From contig JAIPEG010000004.1 in the NCBI GenBank assembly GCA_021737405.1, positions 186,001-250,000 on the forward strand: a stretch of 64,000 nt of DNA. Direction: 5' to 3'. The DNA is from Bacteriovoracaceae bacterium (GTDB lineage Bacteria; Bdellovibrionota; Bacteriovoracia; Bacteriovoracales; Bacteriovoracaceae). Made by a program: the position numbers and the translations under genes. Under the pieces are notes generated by a model. The model was not told the DNA's origin and searched no databases. It saw only the letters and a program-made list of their open reading frames with translations. Below, in pieces: positions 14,855-23,091 of this stretch; position 1 is the first letter of the stretch, and each line of letters begins with the position of its first letter.

Positions 14855-17800
14855 CTAGGCATTAACGGAGCCAGATTTCTTTCTCATAAGAAAACTTGGC
14901 TTCCAGGTAACAATATCTTCAAGTATGGCATAAGCGCAGGGAACCCATATTAATGTGAGAACCGTTCCAGACGTTAGTCCCCAGGCCATGGCAAGAGTCA
15001 TTGGTACAAGTATAGCATCAGTTCCACCAATGCCGTAGGCGGTAGGGATGAGGCCACTTATGGTTGTCAGGGAGGTGACAAGGACGGCCTTTAATCTAAG
15101 CCCTGAAGCCTTGACTAAGATGTCATGAAGTTCCATCTCTCCTTCGTCTCGCATTTGATCGATAAAGGAGATAAGAACAATACCAGAGTTAACAATAATT
15201 CCTCCAAGACCTATAATACCAATAAGTGCCAAGAAACTGATGGGCCTTTGATGGGCCCAAAAAGCAATCGAAAAGCCAAGAAGGCCAAGAGGGATCGTGG
15301 TCATAATGATTGCTGGTCTTAAAAAGGATCGAAACAGAAAAACGAGTAGCGCGAAAATTCCAATTAAGCTTAAGACAAGAGCATCTTTAAGAGAATCAAG
15401 TGATTCTTGCGTACTCTCGGCAACACCTCCGAATACAAGGGAGACGGAAGGGAATTCGAAAGAGAATTTGTCATACAGATCGGCCAGCATTTTATTGGCC
15501 TTCATGGCCGTTATAAACTCATCATTAACATTGCCCGTGAGTGTTTTAGAACGCTTAAAGTCATATCTTTTAATTTGAGGAGTACCTGAGATCTCGTGAA
15601 ATTTAGCAATAGATCCTAGAGGAACAAGGTTGCCGCGATTATCCATGATCATAAGACTTTGAAGGTCCTTAGTATTTTTTCTAAAAGGCTCCTTAAAGCG
15701 CACCATCAAATCAACGTCTTTATTATCAAGAGTTACAGTTGAGACAATAAGTCCTGCAATAGCCGCTCTTACAGTAGAGCCAATGCTATCGACATTAAGT
15801 CCCAGTTGATCAGCTTTTCCATAGTCAATGTCGATATAAACTTCATTGTCACCAAAAACATCATCTGTTTTAAGATCACTTATTCCTTTGGTTTGAGAGA
15901 GCTCATCTTTAATTTTCCCAATCAATAAATTTAAATCCTGATTAGAGTTAGAGCGAAAGGTTGCTTCAATATCATTTCCAACCGGTGGTCCATTGACCAT
16001 GGCCTCGAAAGAAATATTTTTAGCATACTTTTGCCAAGCTATTTTTCGAAGCTCTTTCAAGGCCTCAATATGACTTAGGCTATTCTTTGCTTCTTCGGTT
16101 ACATAGATCGTGGCCATCCCAACATTATTTCCATCCTTTGCTTTGGGATCATTGGGTTGCATCTTGGACGTACCAGCACGAGTAATGATATGACTTACAT
16201 TTTTACCCAGTGTTTCTTCAATATTTGTAGAAAGAAGTTTAAGGGCATTATTTGTTTGTCTAAGTCTCGTGCCGTTTTCCATTTCAACCCTTGCGATATA
16301 AATCTCGGTTTGATCTGGAGGAAAAAGAATGAACTTGTTCGCAACTGCCATCAGGAAGATTGAAATGGCAAAACTTACAATAAAGCCAACCGACATCAGA
16401 TATCTTCTTTGAACACACCACTTCATAAGCGCTTCAAATTTAATTTGAAATTTTTCAAACCAATCAGAATGACCTTCTGCCGCTGTCTTCACTTTACCAC
16501 CAAAGAGAACCAGCCTCATCGGAAGCAGGAAGAAAGATTCCGCAAGTGATGCAATTAAAGAGATTGTGACAACAATGGGAATATATTTAATAAATTGCCC
16601 CATAATTCCTTTCGTTACAAGCATCGGAAGAAAGGCGGCAATTGTGGTAAATGCCGTTGCTGTAATGGGAAGCCAAAGCTTGGTCACGGACTCTAATGCG
16701 GCCTCCATTGGTGTCCTGCCTTCTCCCTGAAGTCGGGTAAAGTTTTCAGCAATAACAACAGAGTTATCAACAAGCATTCCAAGTGCGATAACCAACGCCA
16801 AAATAGTAATCGCATTTAAGTTCATGCCATATGTTGGCATGAGACCCATTGTCGCCATAATGGCCAATGGAAGTGACAGGGAGGCCATTAGACCAATTCG
16901 TCCGGGTAGGAAAATGAAAAGGAAAACAATAACAAGAACCAGGCCAGAGACGGCATTTGAAGTTAGAACATCTAGTCGATTGGCAACTTTCTTGGATTCA
17001 TTATTATAAACTTGAAAACTATAATCATTTCCATATCTCTTTCTAAAAGACTCTAGTTTCTTATCGATAGCATTCACTAAAGTGATTGTGTCAGCCCCGC
17101 CTTTTTTACTGACGATAATAAGGGTGGCCTCTTGACCATTACGACGGGCCAAAACTTTGATCTCTTCTTCAGAGTCTTCGACTGTCGCTATATCTTTTAA
17201 ATAAACCTTTTGACCAGTGAAGTTTGACCTAATAAGGATATCACCAAGTTCCTCTGCATTTTTGATTTTACCTTCAAGGCGAAGAAGAGTTTGTTTCTCT
17301 ATATCTTTTAAGTTTCCTCCAGGCACATTAACATTTCGTGCCTTTACCTTTGCCAGTACTTCTCTAACACCTATGTGATATTCGTTAAGTTTTTGGTAAT
17401 CAAGTCGTATTTGGAATCTTCTTGGAGCGAATCCCACAAGGCGTGCTTCTTTGACTAGCTTATTATCTTCAAATTCTTCTTTTAATAAATCAGCAATGAG
17501 GTCTCTTTTTCGCTGATCATTTTTACCGATGACAGCAATTTCTAAGACCGGAAATTCTTCAGATTTAATCTCAGTATAGATGGGGTCATCTAGAAGATCT
17601 TGTGGAAGACCGGTGACGCCATCAATTGATCTTTGTAAATCGGCCATGACCTCATCGACGTTCTCTACATTGTCCATATCGGCACGGATATAAATGCTAG
17701 AAAGTCCGGATTGAGAAACTGAACGGACATCTTTTATGCCTGATACTTCTCTTATCTTATCTTCAATAGGTTTTGTGATTTTTGTCTCTATGTCTTCTGC

Positions 17801-17968
17801 AGAAGCTCCATCATAGCGAGTTGTCACAAAAGCTTGTGCAAAATCAACAGTAGGAAAGGATTCTGAATTCATTTTTCCAAGCCCTTGAAGACCAAGAATG
17901 AGAAGGCCAATCGTTAAGACCAAGGTAAACTTTGAATTATCGATAAAAAACTTTGTTAGAGCATTCAT
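14855..17968 (-). CDS. RND-superfamily efflux transporter, AcrB-type inner-membrane subunit
   Basis: 1037 residues with the full RND layout. N-terminal TM1 is followed by a periplasmic porter domain (about 30-335), a TM cluster (about 335-480), a second porter domain (about 555-865) and a TM cluster (about 869-1006). The TM4 block ALGMLVDNSVVIAENF keeps one Asp of the proton relay but has Asn where AcrB has the second Asp, as in many RND relatives. It exports hydrophobic compounds using proton motive force. tolC is 8 bp upstream and tetR 8 bp downstream. No membrane-fusion (adaptor) protein is encoded in the operon, which is unusual. Confidence 0.93.
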   Translation of the reverse strand: MNALTKFFIDNSKFTLVLTIGLLILGLQGLGKMNSESFPTVDFAQAFVTTRYDGASAEDIETKITKPIEDKIREVSGIKDVRSVSQSGLSSIYIRADMDNVENVDEVMADLQRSIDGVTGLPQDLLDDPIYTEIKSEEFPVLEIAVIGKNDQRKRDLIADLLKEEFEDNKLVKEARLVGFAPRRFQIRLDYQKLNEYHIGVREVLAKVKARNVNVPGGNLKDIEKQTLLRLEGKIKNAEELGDILIRSNFTGQKVYLKDIATVEDSEEEIKVLARRNGQEATLIIVSKKGGADTITLVNAIDKKLESFRKRYGNDYSFQVYNNESKKVANRLDVLTSNAVSGLVLVIVFLFIFLPGRIGLMASLSLPLAIMATMGLMPTYGMNLNAITILALVIALGMLVDNSVVIAENFTRLQGEGRTPMEAALESVTKLWLPITATAFTTIAAFLPMLVTKGIMGQFIKYIPIVVTISLIASLAESFFLLPMRLVLFGGKVKTAAEGHSDWFEKFQIKFEALMKWCVQRRYLMSVGFIVSFAISIFLMAVANKFILFPPDQTEIYIARVEMENGTRLRQTNNALKLLSTNIEETLGKNVSHIITRAGTSKMQPNDPKAKDGNNVGMATIYVTEEAKNSLSHIEALKELRKIAWQKYAKNISFEAMVNGPPVGNDIEATFRSNSNQDLNLLIGKIKDELSQTKGISDLKTDDVFGDNEVYIDIDYGKADQLGLNVDSIGSTVRAAIAGLIVSTVTLDNKDVDLMVRFKEPFRKNTKDLQSLMIMDNRGNLVPLGSIAKFHEISGTPQIKRYDFKRSKTLTGNVNDEFITAMKANKMLADLYDKFSFEFPSVSLVFGGVAESTQESLDSLKDALVLSLIGIFALLVFLFRSFLRPAIIMTTIPLGLLGFSIAFWAHQRPISFLALIGIIGLGGIIVNSGIVLISFIDQMRDEGEMELHDILVKASGLRLKAVLVTSLTTISGLIPTAYGIGGTDAILVPMTLAMAWGLTSGTVLTLIWVPCAYAILEDIVTWKPSFLMRKKSGSVNA

Positions 17969-17976
17969 AATTAATC

Positions 17977-19428
17977 CTAAATATTATTAAGGGGACAAGG
18001 TGTATCTGTATAAACACTTAAATAATCGATAATCGTATTTATGACAGCGAGTTTCGTTCTGATCTCATCTAAGTTCGACTGTAGGTAAGAGTCTTGTTCT
18101 TGAACCAATTGTTCAACCGTAAGTCTTGCTTGGTTATACTTTTTCTTGGAGGTCTTTAAGGAGATCCCTAAGTACTTAGTATTGTCCCGTTGATTACGAA
18201 TAATTTGTTGTAACAAAGCTATCTGACTAACTGTTTGTGTGTGATAGGCTTTTATCTTCGCAAGCTCTCTTTGCTTTTGAGATCTGAATTTGAGTTTAGA
18301 GGCCTTATTTAAAATCTCCTGAGTTGTTTTCTTCTTGTTTTCAAGAGGAATGCTTAAGGTTAGTCCAACAGCTACATTGTTACGACCATCATCTTGAAGA
18401 TCATTAATAGAATCTGATCCGGAGTTGGCCCGACCCTTGACGCCATATTCAGTTTGGAATTGAACATCAATATCATCATAAGTGTCATTTATCTTCTTTT
18501 CCAGATTGGCTTGACGATCAAGAAGAGCAACGATTTCATCATATTTTGTAAAATTAAGTGGAGGCTGACTCTCGCTTGCAATTGTGGCGGTACAGACAAG
18601 AACTTTTTTAACGGTTTCATCAATGTTGTAGGGCTTTAGTTTGATTTCGTTTAGGGCAATATCAGGAAGCAGCTCTTTCAGTGATTTAATGAGAGAAGCC
18701 TTCTCATATTTTAGAGAAATAATACTCGCTTGGCGGGAAGCTACCTGGGACTGGTAACGGGCTACTTCTCCAGAGTCTGCAATATTATTTTGTTTTCGTC
18801 TTTTCGCCTCTTTTACTTGTAATAGAGAACTATCGAGAAGACCTTCTGAAATTTTCAGGGCCTCTTCATTCGCTACGATACTCCAGTAAATTTTCCGAAG
18901 AGTATTATTAAAAGTAGCTAAGCCAATTTCATTTTGCCATTGAGCTTGTTGGCCATACGCTGATGCTTGATTAAGTTGAGACTGTGTTCTTTTAGAAAAT
19001 AAATCTTTCCACAAGTTTACGCCGAGTTGAAGGCTCAATCCTGTCGTGCTTGCATCTTGAACAAAGTTATTTGAAAATTGGTCAGCAAATCCACGAAGAC
19101 CAACAGTAACACCAGAGCTAAATCTGCGGCTTATCTTTACTTCGTAGTTCTTAACGGGGCTTGTGACAGGGATGAAAGTCGCGAATTGTTTTTCGTCCGT
19201 CTTGTAGTAGGAAGCACTGGCATCGAGGTTTGTGTTGAACTTATCATCAAGGCCTGTCTCCTGTGCCCTTGCTCCAAGAAGTGCAGCATTTAATTGATCC
19301 ACTGTAGGTGGATTAGATTTTAGGCTTTCTTTCAGAAACGACTCATCAATATAAATAGTTTCTTGAGATTGGGCCGCTAAGGTTACAAGGACGCATATCA
19401 GGAGAAGTACGGCAGTCTTAAGTGTCAT
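17977..19428 (-). CDS. TolC-like outer-membrane efflux protein
   Basis: 483 residues. Signal peptide (MTLKTAVLLLICVLVTLAAQ), then the two-fold TolC pattern of long amphipathic helices and short outer-membrane strands. The first half has YEVKISRRFSSGVTVGLRGF and LSLQLGVNLWKDLFSKR; the second has NNVAVGLTLSIPLENKKKTT. Helices are rich in Q, N and K (LNQASAYGQQAQWQNEIGLA). It would form the trimeric exit duct for the RND pump. First gene of the operon, reading from a promoter at 19478-19506. Confidence 0.88.
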   Translation of the reverse strand: MTLKTAVLLLICVLVTLAAQSQETIYIDESFLKESLKSNPPTVDQLNAALLGARAQETGLDDKFNTNLDASASYYKTDEKQFATFIPVTSPVKNYEVKISRRFSSGVTVGLRGFADQFSNNFVQDASTTGLSLQLGVNLWKDLFSKRTQSQLNQASAYGQQAQWQNEIGLATFNNTLRKIYWSIVANEEALKISEGLLDSSLLQVKEAKRRKQNNIADSGEVARYQSQVASRQASIISLKYEKASLIKSLKELLPDIALNEIKLKPYNIDETVKKVLVCTATIASESQPPLNFTKYDEIVALLDRQANLEKKINDTYDDIDVQFQTEYGVKGRANSGSDSINDLQDDGRNNVAVGLTLSIPLENKKKTTQEILNKASKLKFRSQKQRELAKIKAYHTQTVSQIALLQQIIRNQRDNTKYLGISLKTSKKKYNQARLTVEQLVQEQDSYLQSNLDEIRTKLAVINTIIDYLSVYTDTPCPLNNI

Positions 19429-19448
19429 AGGTGATACCTTTGAGTTTT

Positions 19449-19477
19449 AAACATTTGTTTGAATTAAACATTTGTTT
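19449..19477. promoter_or_regulatory. Paired TetR-type operators
   Basis: AAACATTTGTTT occurs twice, at 19449-19460 and 19466-19477, separated by GAATT (17-bp period). Each copy is itself a dyad (AAACA-TT-TGTTT). The pair abuts the -10 element of the efflux operon and covers its transcription start, 21-49 bp upstream of the tolC ATG. Confidence 0.75.
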
Positions 19478-19506
19478 AAAATAAAGTAAGATTAAGGAAA
19501 CTTCAA
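19478..19506 (-). promoter_or_regulatory. Promoter of the tolC-RND-tetR operon
   Basis: On the minus strand, TTGAAG (19506-19501), a 17-bp spacer and TATTTT (19483-19478). The -10 touches the first operator base, so a bound repressor would block initiation. Confidence 0.55.
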
Positions 19507-19560
19507 GGACAAAGATATATCCAAGCGACTGAATTTACATTGTTCTTGTTGTGTCTAGAT

Positions 19561-21480
19561 TTAGCCTAACTCTTCAAGTTTTTCGTATAACTCCATGAGC
19601 TCTTCCTCTTTTTCCGACTTTTTTAGGGAAAGCTGAGCGAGTTTGTCGGCCGTTTCTGTACTTGATTGAAGGAGTCCCAGGTCTTTCATGACATTATCGA
19701 TTTTTCCAATTAGGGCTTCGACTTCATCAATTGATTTTTGGATATCACCAATATCGTATTTATTTACCTTGGGGGCATTATCAGGTTGAGGTGCTTTTTC
19801 AGTTGTTTTAATTTGTAGCTCTTCAGCTTGTAGATCTAGTTCTTTCTCTAGCGCCATCGCCTCGAGATAAGTTTCTGCTTGGTCATAACCACCTTCAAAA
19901 ACTTCTAAAATTCCTTTCTCTAATACAAATAATCGATTGGTCGTATTTTTAAGGAAGGCCCTGTCGTGGGAGATAATAATAATAGAGCCTTTGAAGGTTT
20001 CTAAAGTCTTCTCTAAGATAAGAAGGGTTTCTAGGTCAAGGTCATTCGTTGGCTCATCAAAAATCCAAATGTCAGCACTCTTTTTTAGATTGAGGGCCAA
20101 TTGGAGGCGGTTTCTTTCACCACCTGAGAAGGTTCTAAGAGGACGATGAATCTCATCTCCGTTAAAAAGAAAGGATTTAAAATAACTCATAACATGCTGA
20201 GTTTTTCCATCTGCAAGTGAGACTTGATCTGATCCGTCACCAAGTAATTCATAGGGGGATTTTTCTAAAGGTAATTCATCTCTTTGTTGTGAGAATAGGC
20301 AGACTTTTAAATCAGGGCTTGTCTTTATTTCCCCCGCAAATTCTTTTAGATCTCCTGAAAGCACTTTGAGAAGTGTCGTTTTTCCTGCACCATTTTCACC
20401 AATAAGGCCGACTTTATTACCTCTATAGATACTAAAATTTAAGTCTTCAAAGAGTGGGCCCTTTTCAGGATAGGAGAATCCTAATGCTTTCGCCTCTAAA
20501 ATGACTTTGGATTTTTTATTACTTTGATCAATATTAAGTTCGAGCTCTCTTCTCGCTCCTTCTTTGACCGTGCGAATACTATCTTTTAATTCATTAAAGT
20601 TCTCAACTCGTTTTTTGGAGCGTGTTCCTCTGGCCTTTATTCCTTGCTTCATCCAAGCATCTTCTCGTCTGAAACTATTTTTCAACCTATTGAGAAGTTG
20701 AAGTCTTTCTTTTTCCCTTTGAGCCTGTTGCTCTAAGAAGTCGGTGTAGTTACCCTCGAAGCTTGTGATTTTTTTTGAATTAATCTGAAAGATTCTATTC
20801 GTCGTTCTTCCGAGCAAATAGCGATCATGGGTTGTGAGGATAAACGTTTTTTCACTAGAGAGAAGCTCAAGCTCAAAAAGTCGAATCGTATCGATATCTA
20901 GATGGTTTGTCGGTTCATCATAAAGAATAAGTTCTTTGTTCGTGCTTAGACCAAGAGCTAAGAGAATTTTCTTTTTTTGTCCACCACTGAGGTTTTCAAG
21001 CTGTTCTTCAGTTTCTATGAGATTAAGGCTTTTGCAATAAGAGAGATAGGATTGTTGAAGGTTCCAAAGATTTTGATCTTCCATTTGAACCAAGAGGTAC
21101 TCTTGGCGCTTGAGATCTGAATCATTGCTCGCTTCTGTGAGGCGCTTATTTACAGCATCAAGTTCATCTACAATTTTTTTACCCTCAGAGTAAAAAAACC
21201 AGAAGACATCATTAATTGTCGTCTCTGGTGGAATATTTTTAGGCATGTCCTGTGGCACATGAAAGTAAGAATATTGTTCATTCTTATCAAAGGTAAAAGG
21301 AGGTGTTGATTGATCTGCTCCAAGTTGTCCTTCTAGTATTTTGAAAAGAGAGGACTTTCCTTTGCCGTTAAGCCCAAGTAGGCCAATTCTATCGCCTTTA
21401 TTGATGACTAGCTCAGCGTCTTCAAAGAGGGCCTTGCTGCCAAAGCTTAGAGAGAGATGGCGAAAAGAGCATAAAATCAA
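19561..21480 (-). CDS. uup: Uup-type ABC-F ATPase
   Basis: 639 residues from a TTG at 21480. GGAGG lies 5 bases upstream, and the protein then opens at ILCSFRHLSLSFGSKALFED, a normal ABC-F beginning; a longer reading to 21594 adds a non-homologous stretch. Two ABC domains: Walker A GLLGLNGKGKSSLF and GLIGENGAGKTTLL, signatures NLSGGQKKKILLA and TFSGGERNRLQLA, Walker B ELILYDEPTNHLDI and IWIFDEPTNDLDL. A charged inter-domain linker follows the first domain. The C-terminal coiled coil (from about residue 560, DIQKSIDEVEALIGKID onward) is the DNA/ribosome-binding tail of Uup. It has no membrane domain, so it is not a transporter. The role is in translation or replication-fork stability. Confidence 0.88.
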   Translation of the reverse strand: MILCSFRHLSLSFGSKALFEDAELVINKGDRIGLLGLNGKGKSSLFKILEGQLGADQSTPPFTFDKNEQYSYFHVPQDMPKNIPPETTINDVFWFFYSEGKKIVDELDAVNKRLTEASNDSDLKRQEYLLVQMEDQNLWNLQQSYLSYCKSLNLIETEEQLENLSGGQKKKILLALGLSTNKELILYDEPTNHLDIDTIRLFELELLSSEKTFILTTHDRYLLGRTTNRIFQINSKKITSFEGNYTDFLEQQAQREKERLQLLNRLKNSFRREDAWMKQGIKARGTRSKKRVENFNELKDSIRTVKEGARRELELNIDQSNKKSKVILEAKALGFSYPEKGPLFEDLNFSIYRGNKVGLIGENGAGKTTLLKVLSGDLKEFAGEIKTSPDLKVCLFSQQRDELPLEKSPYELLGDGSDQVSLADGKTQHVMSYFKSFLFNGDEIHRPLRTFSGGERNRLQLALNLKKSADIWIFDEPTNDLDLETLLILEKTLETFKGSIIIISHDRAFLKNTTNRLFVLEKGILEVFEGGYDQAETYLEAMALEKELDLQAEELQIKTTEKAPQPDNAPKVNKYDIGDIQKSIDEVEALIGKIDNVMKDLGLLQSSTETADKLAQLSLKKSEKEEELMELYEKLEELG

Positions 21481-21631
21481 ATTGGCCTCCAGGACAATTA
21501 TCCAATAATTATAAGAAGTTAAATATATTTCAAGACTTTTATTAGGAATTCTTAAACCCCTTTCTAGCGTCTTTGTAAACCTCCGATTGGGCAATTATTT
21601 CCCTGTGGCCATGAATATACGACACAAAATG

Positions 21632-21637
21632 TATAAT
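21632..21637 (+). promoter_or_regulatory. -10 element upstream of the YkgJ-like gene
   Basis: Perfect TATAAT. No convincing -35 is seen 16-18 bp upstream. It would give a leader of about 50 nt to the ATG at 21694. Confidence 0.35.
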
Positions 21638-21693
21638 ATTTAGAGATAAGAGTGATTTGCTTATCTATTAATTTGAGAAAAGGGGCTCGCCTC

Positions 21694-22344
21694 ATGATCA
21701 TGCCGGCAATTGCCACAAGAACTTATAAGATTTTTCAGGAGGATTCTTCCTTTAGAAAGCTTATTAAGCGCATGACTCAAAAAATCAGCAAAATCAGCGA
21801 TCCCATTAAAAAAGCCAAATACGTTCATAAAAAGATTAATGAAGAGATTGAATCTCAATTCAAAAATCAAATGGTAGATAAATTGGTTCAGTGTAAGAAA
21901 GGTTGTTCAGCTTGCTGTCATTCTCAAGTGGCCATTACAGAATCGGAGGCTTTCCTTCTCGCACAAAAAGTAGATGAAGGTTATGGAATTGATTTTGAAA
22001 GACTTCAAATTCAGGCTATGGCCGGAAATTCTGCAAAAGAGTTTTTTAAACTAAGTTATGAAGAGCGCGCCTGTGTTTTCTTAAATGATTCAAACCAATG
22101 TAGCATCTATGAAGATAGACCTTCCGTTTGTCGAACAAATTATGTCTTAAGTGACCCGGTCAATTGTGAAATTCGCGATGGTGAAAGCCCTTCTGTGCAA
22201 CTCTTAAATACGTTTAGTGCCGATAGTTGGGTTTATAGTTACTTTAAACTTGGCAATAATAACGGAGCTTTGGCCTTTCTCTTACAAAGAGTCCTAAAAG
22301 AAAAAGATAACAAAATTAGATTTCCTCTCTCTAAAGAATTGTAG
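21694..22344 (+). CDS. YkgJ-family metal-chelating (CxxxCxxC) protein
   Basis: 216 residues from the ATG at 21694, which has AAGGGG 8 bases upstream. A GTG at 21652 would add 14 residues but has no ribosome-binding site. After a helical basic N terminus comes CKKGCSACCHSQVAITESEA, then FLNDSNQCSIYEDRPSVCRT. This spaced Cys pattern defines the YkgJ/UPF0153 family, predicted to bind Zn or an Fe-S cluster, probably as a metallochaperone or oxidoreductase of unknown substrate. Stands alone between divergent uup and the Spx/ArsC-like gene. Confidence 0.8.
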   Translation: MIMPAIATRTYKIFQEDSSFRKLIKRMTQKISKISDPIKKAKYVHKKINEEIESQFKNQMVDKLVQCKKGCSACCHSQVAITESEAFLLAQKVDEGYGIDFERLQIQAMAGNSAKEFFKLSYEERACVFLNDSNQCSIYEDRPSVCRTNYVLSDPVNCEIRDGESPSVQLLNTFSADSWVYSYFKLGNNNGALAFLLQRVLKEKDNKIRFPLSKEL

Positions 22345-22401
22345 TCAAAATTCCAATTTGTTTATGTTAGTGTTTATCTTCATTTAATGGGGAGATAAGT
22401 T

Positions 22402-22737
22402 ATGTACACGATGTATGGAATTCCAAATTGCGATACAGTGAAAAAGGCGAGAAAAAGCCTAGAAGAAAAAGGCTTAGACTATGAGTTCTTTAACTTCAAA
22501 AAGGAAACTCCAACTGCTGAAATGCTAAAGCGGTGGGAGAAATTCTATGGAGAACTTCCAGCCAATAAACGAGGGCCAACTTTTAGAAAAATTAAAGAAG
22601 CCTATGAAGCTGGGAAAAGGGCCTCACAAGAAAAATTACTCTTAGAAAACTTATCAGCAATAAAAAGACCTATTCTTGAAAAGAAGGGAAAAGTTGTCGC
22701 CATAGGATTTGATCAAGAAGTCTATCAAGCTCTTTAA
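22402..22737 (+). CDS. Spx/ArsC (YffB-type) thioredoxin-fold protein
   Basis: 111 residues. It begins MYTMYGIPNCDTVKKARKSL, the G-I-x-N-C-D-T-V-x-K-A-R block of the YffB branch of the ArsC/Spx family. RWEKFYGELPANKRGPTFRK and a late AIKRPILEKKGKVVAIGFD complete the fold. Only the first active-site Cys is present, as in YffB. The family covers arsenate reductases, Spx regulators and glutathione-dependent thiol reductases. A simple thiol reductase is more likely than arsenate resistance, as no ars genes are near. Confidence 0.85.
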   Translation: MYTMYGIPNCDTVKKARKSLEEKGLDYEFFNFKKETPTAEMLKRWEKFYGELPANKRGPTFRKIKEAYEAGKRASQEKLLLENLSAIKRPILEKKGKVVAIGFDQEVYQAL

Positions 22738-22779
22738 CGGTACAATTTGTGTTGGAGAGTAAAAATGGCGCATCCGGCA
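22737..22779. repeat. 43-bp direct repeat, copy 1 (contains the last 14 nt of tRNA-Arg)
   Basis: Identical to 22825-22867, 88 bp downstream. Its right end, TGGCGCATCCGGCA, is the 3' terminus of the tRNA-Arg gene including CCA. The rest is the flank downstream of the tRNA. Between the copies lies a 45-bp piece with a small dyad (CTGAA...TTCAG). Confidence 0.85.
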
Positions 22780-22824
22780 CTGAAGGCGTAAGCGTTCAGC
22801 GAACCCTATAAAGGGCGAATCCTG

Positions 22825-22867
22825 ACGGTACAATTTGTGTTGGAGAGTAAAAATGGCGCATCCGGCA
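22825..22867. repeat. 43-bp direct repeat, copy 2 (at the intact tRNA-Arg)
   Basis: Second copy of the 22737-22779 repeat. It spans the tRNA-Arg 3' end (22854-22867) and 29 bp beyond it. Consistent with a tandem duplication or the footprint of an element that once used this tRNA as an attachment site. Confidence 0.85.
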
Positions 22868-22930
22868 GGATTCGAACCTGCGACCATTCGCTTAGAAGGC
22901 GAATGCTCTATCCAGCTGAGCTACGGATGC
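22854..22930 (-). tRNA. tRNA-Arg (anticodon UCU)
   Basis: 77 nt including encoded CCA. Acceptor GCATCCG/CGGATGC, D arm GCTC/GAGC, anticodon stem TTCGC/GCGAA around the loop CTTCTAA (UCU at positions 34-36), T arm GCAGG-TTCGAAT-CCTGC. It reads AGA/AGG codons. Confidence 0.95.
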
Positions 22931-23091
22931 GTAGCAAAATGACTATGAGCATAAGTATGCTCAAGAATTGTCAATTGAGTACTCGGAATTTAGGGGCTTT
23001 AACTAGAGTTGTCAATAACTTGCCCCCTAAATAGGCGGTAATTTATAGGGAAAAAATAGGGCCATCAATTCTTTCGTGATAAGTTATAAGC

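Noticed and set aside
22654-23034. Open frames on both strands over tRNA-Arg and its repeat
   Set aside because: They overlap the tRNA gene and the duplicated sequence; no domain is visible.
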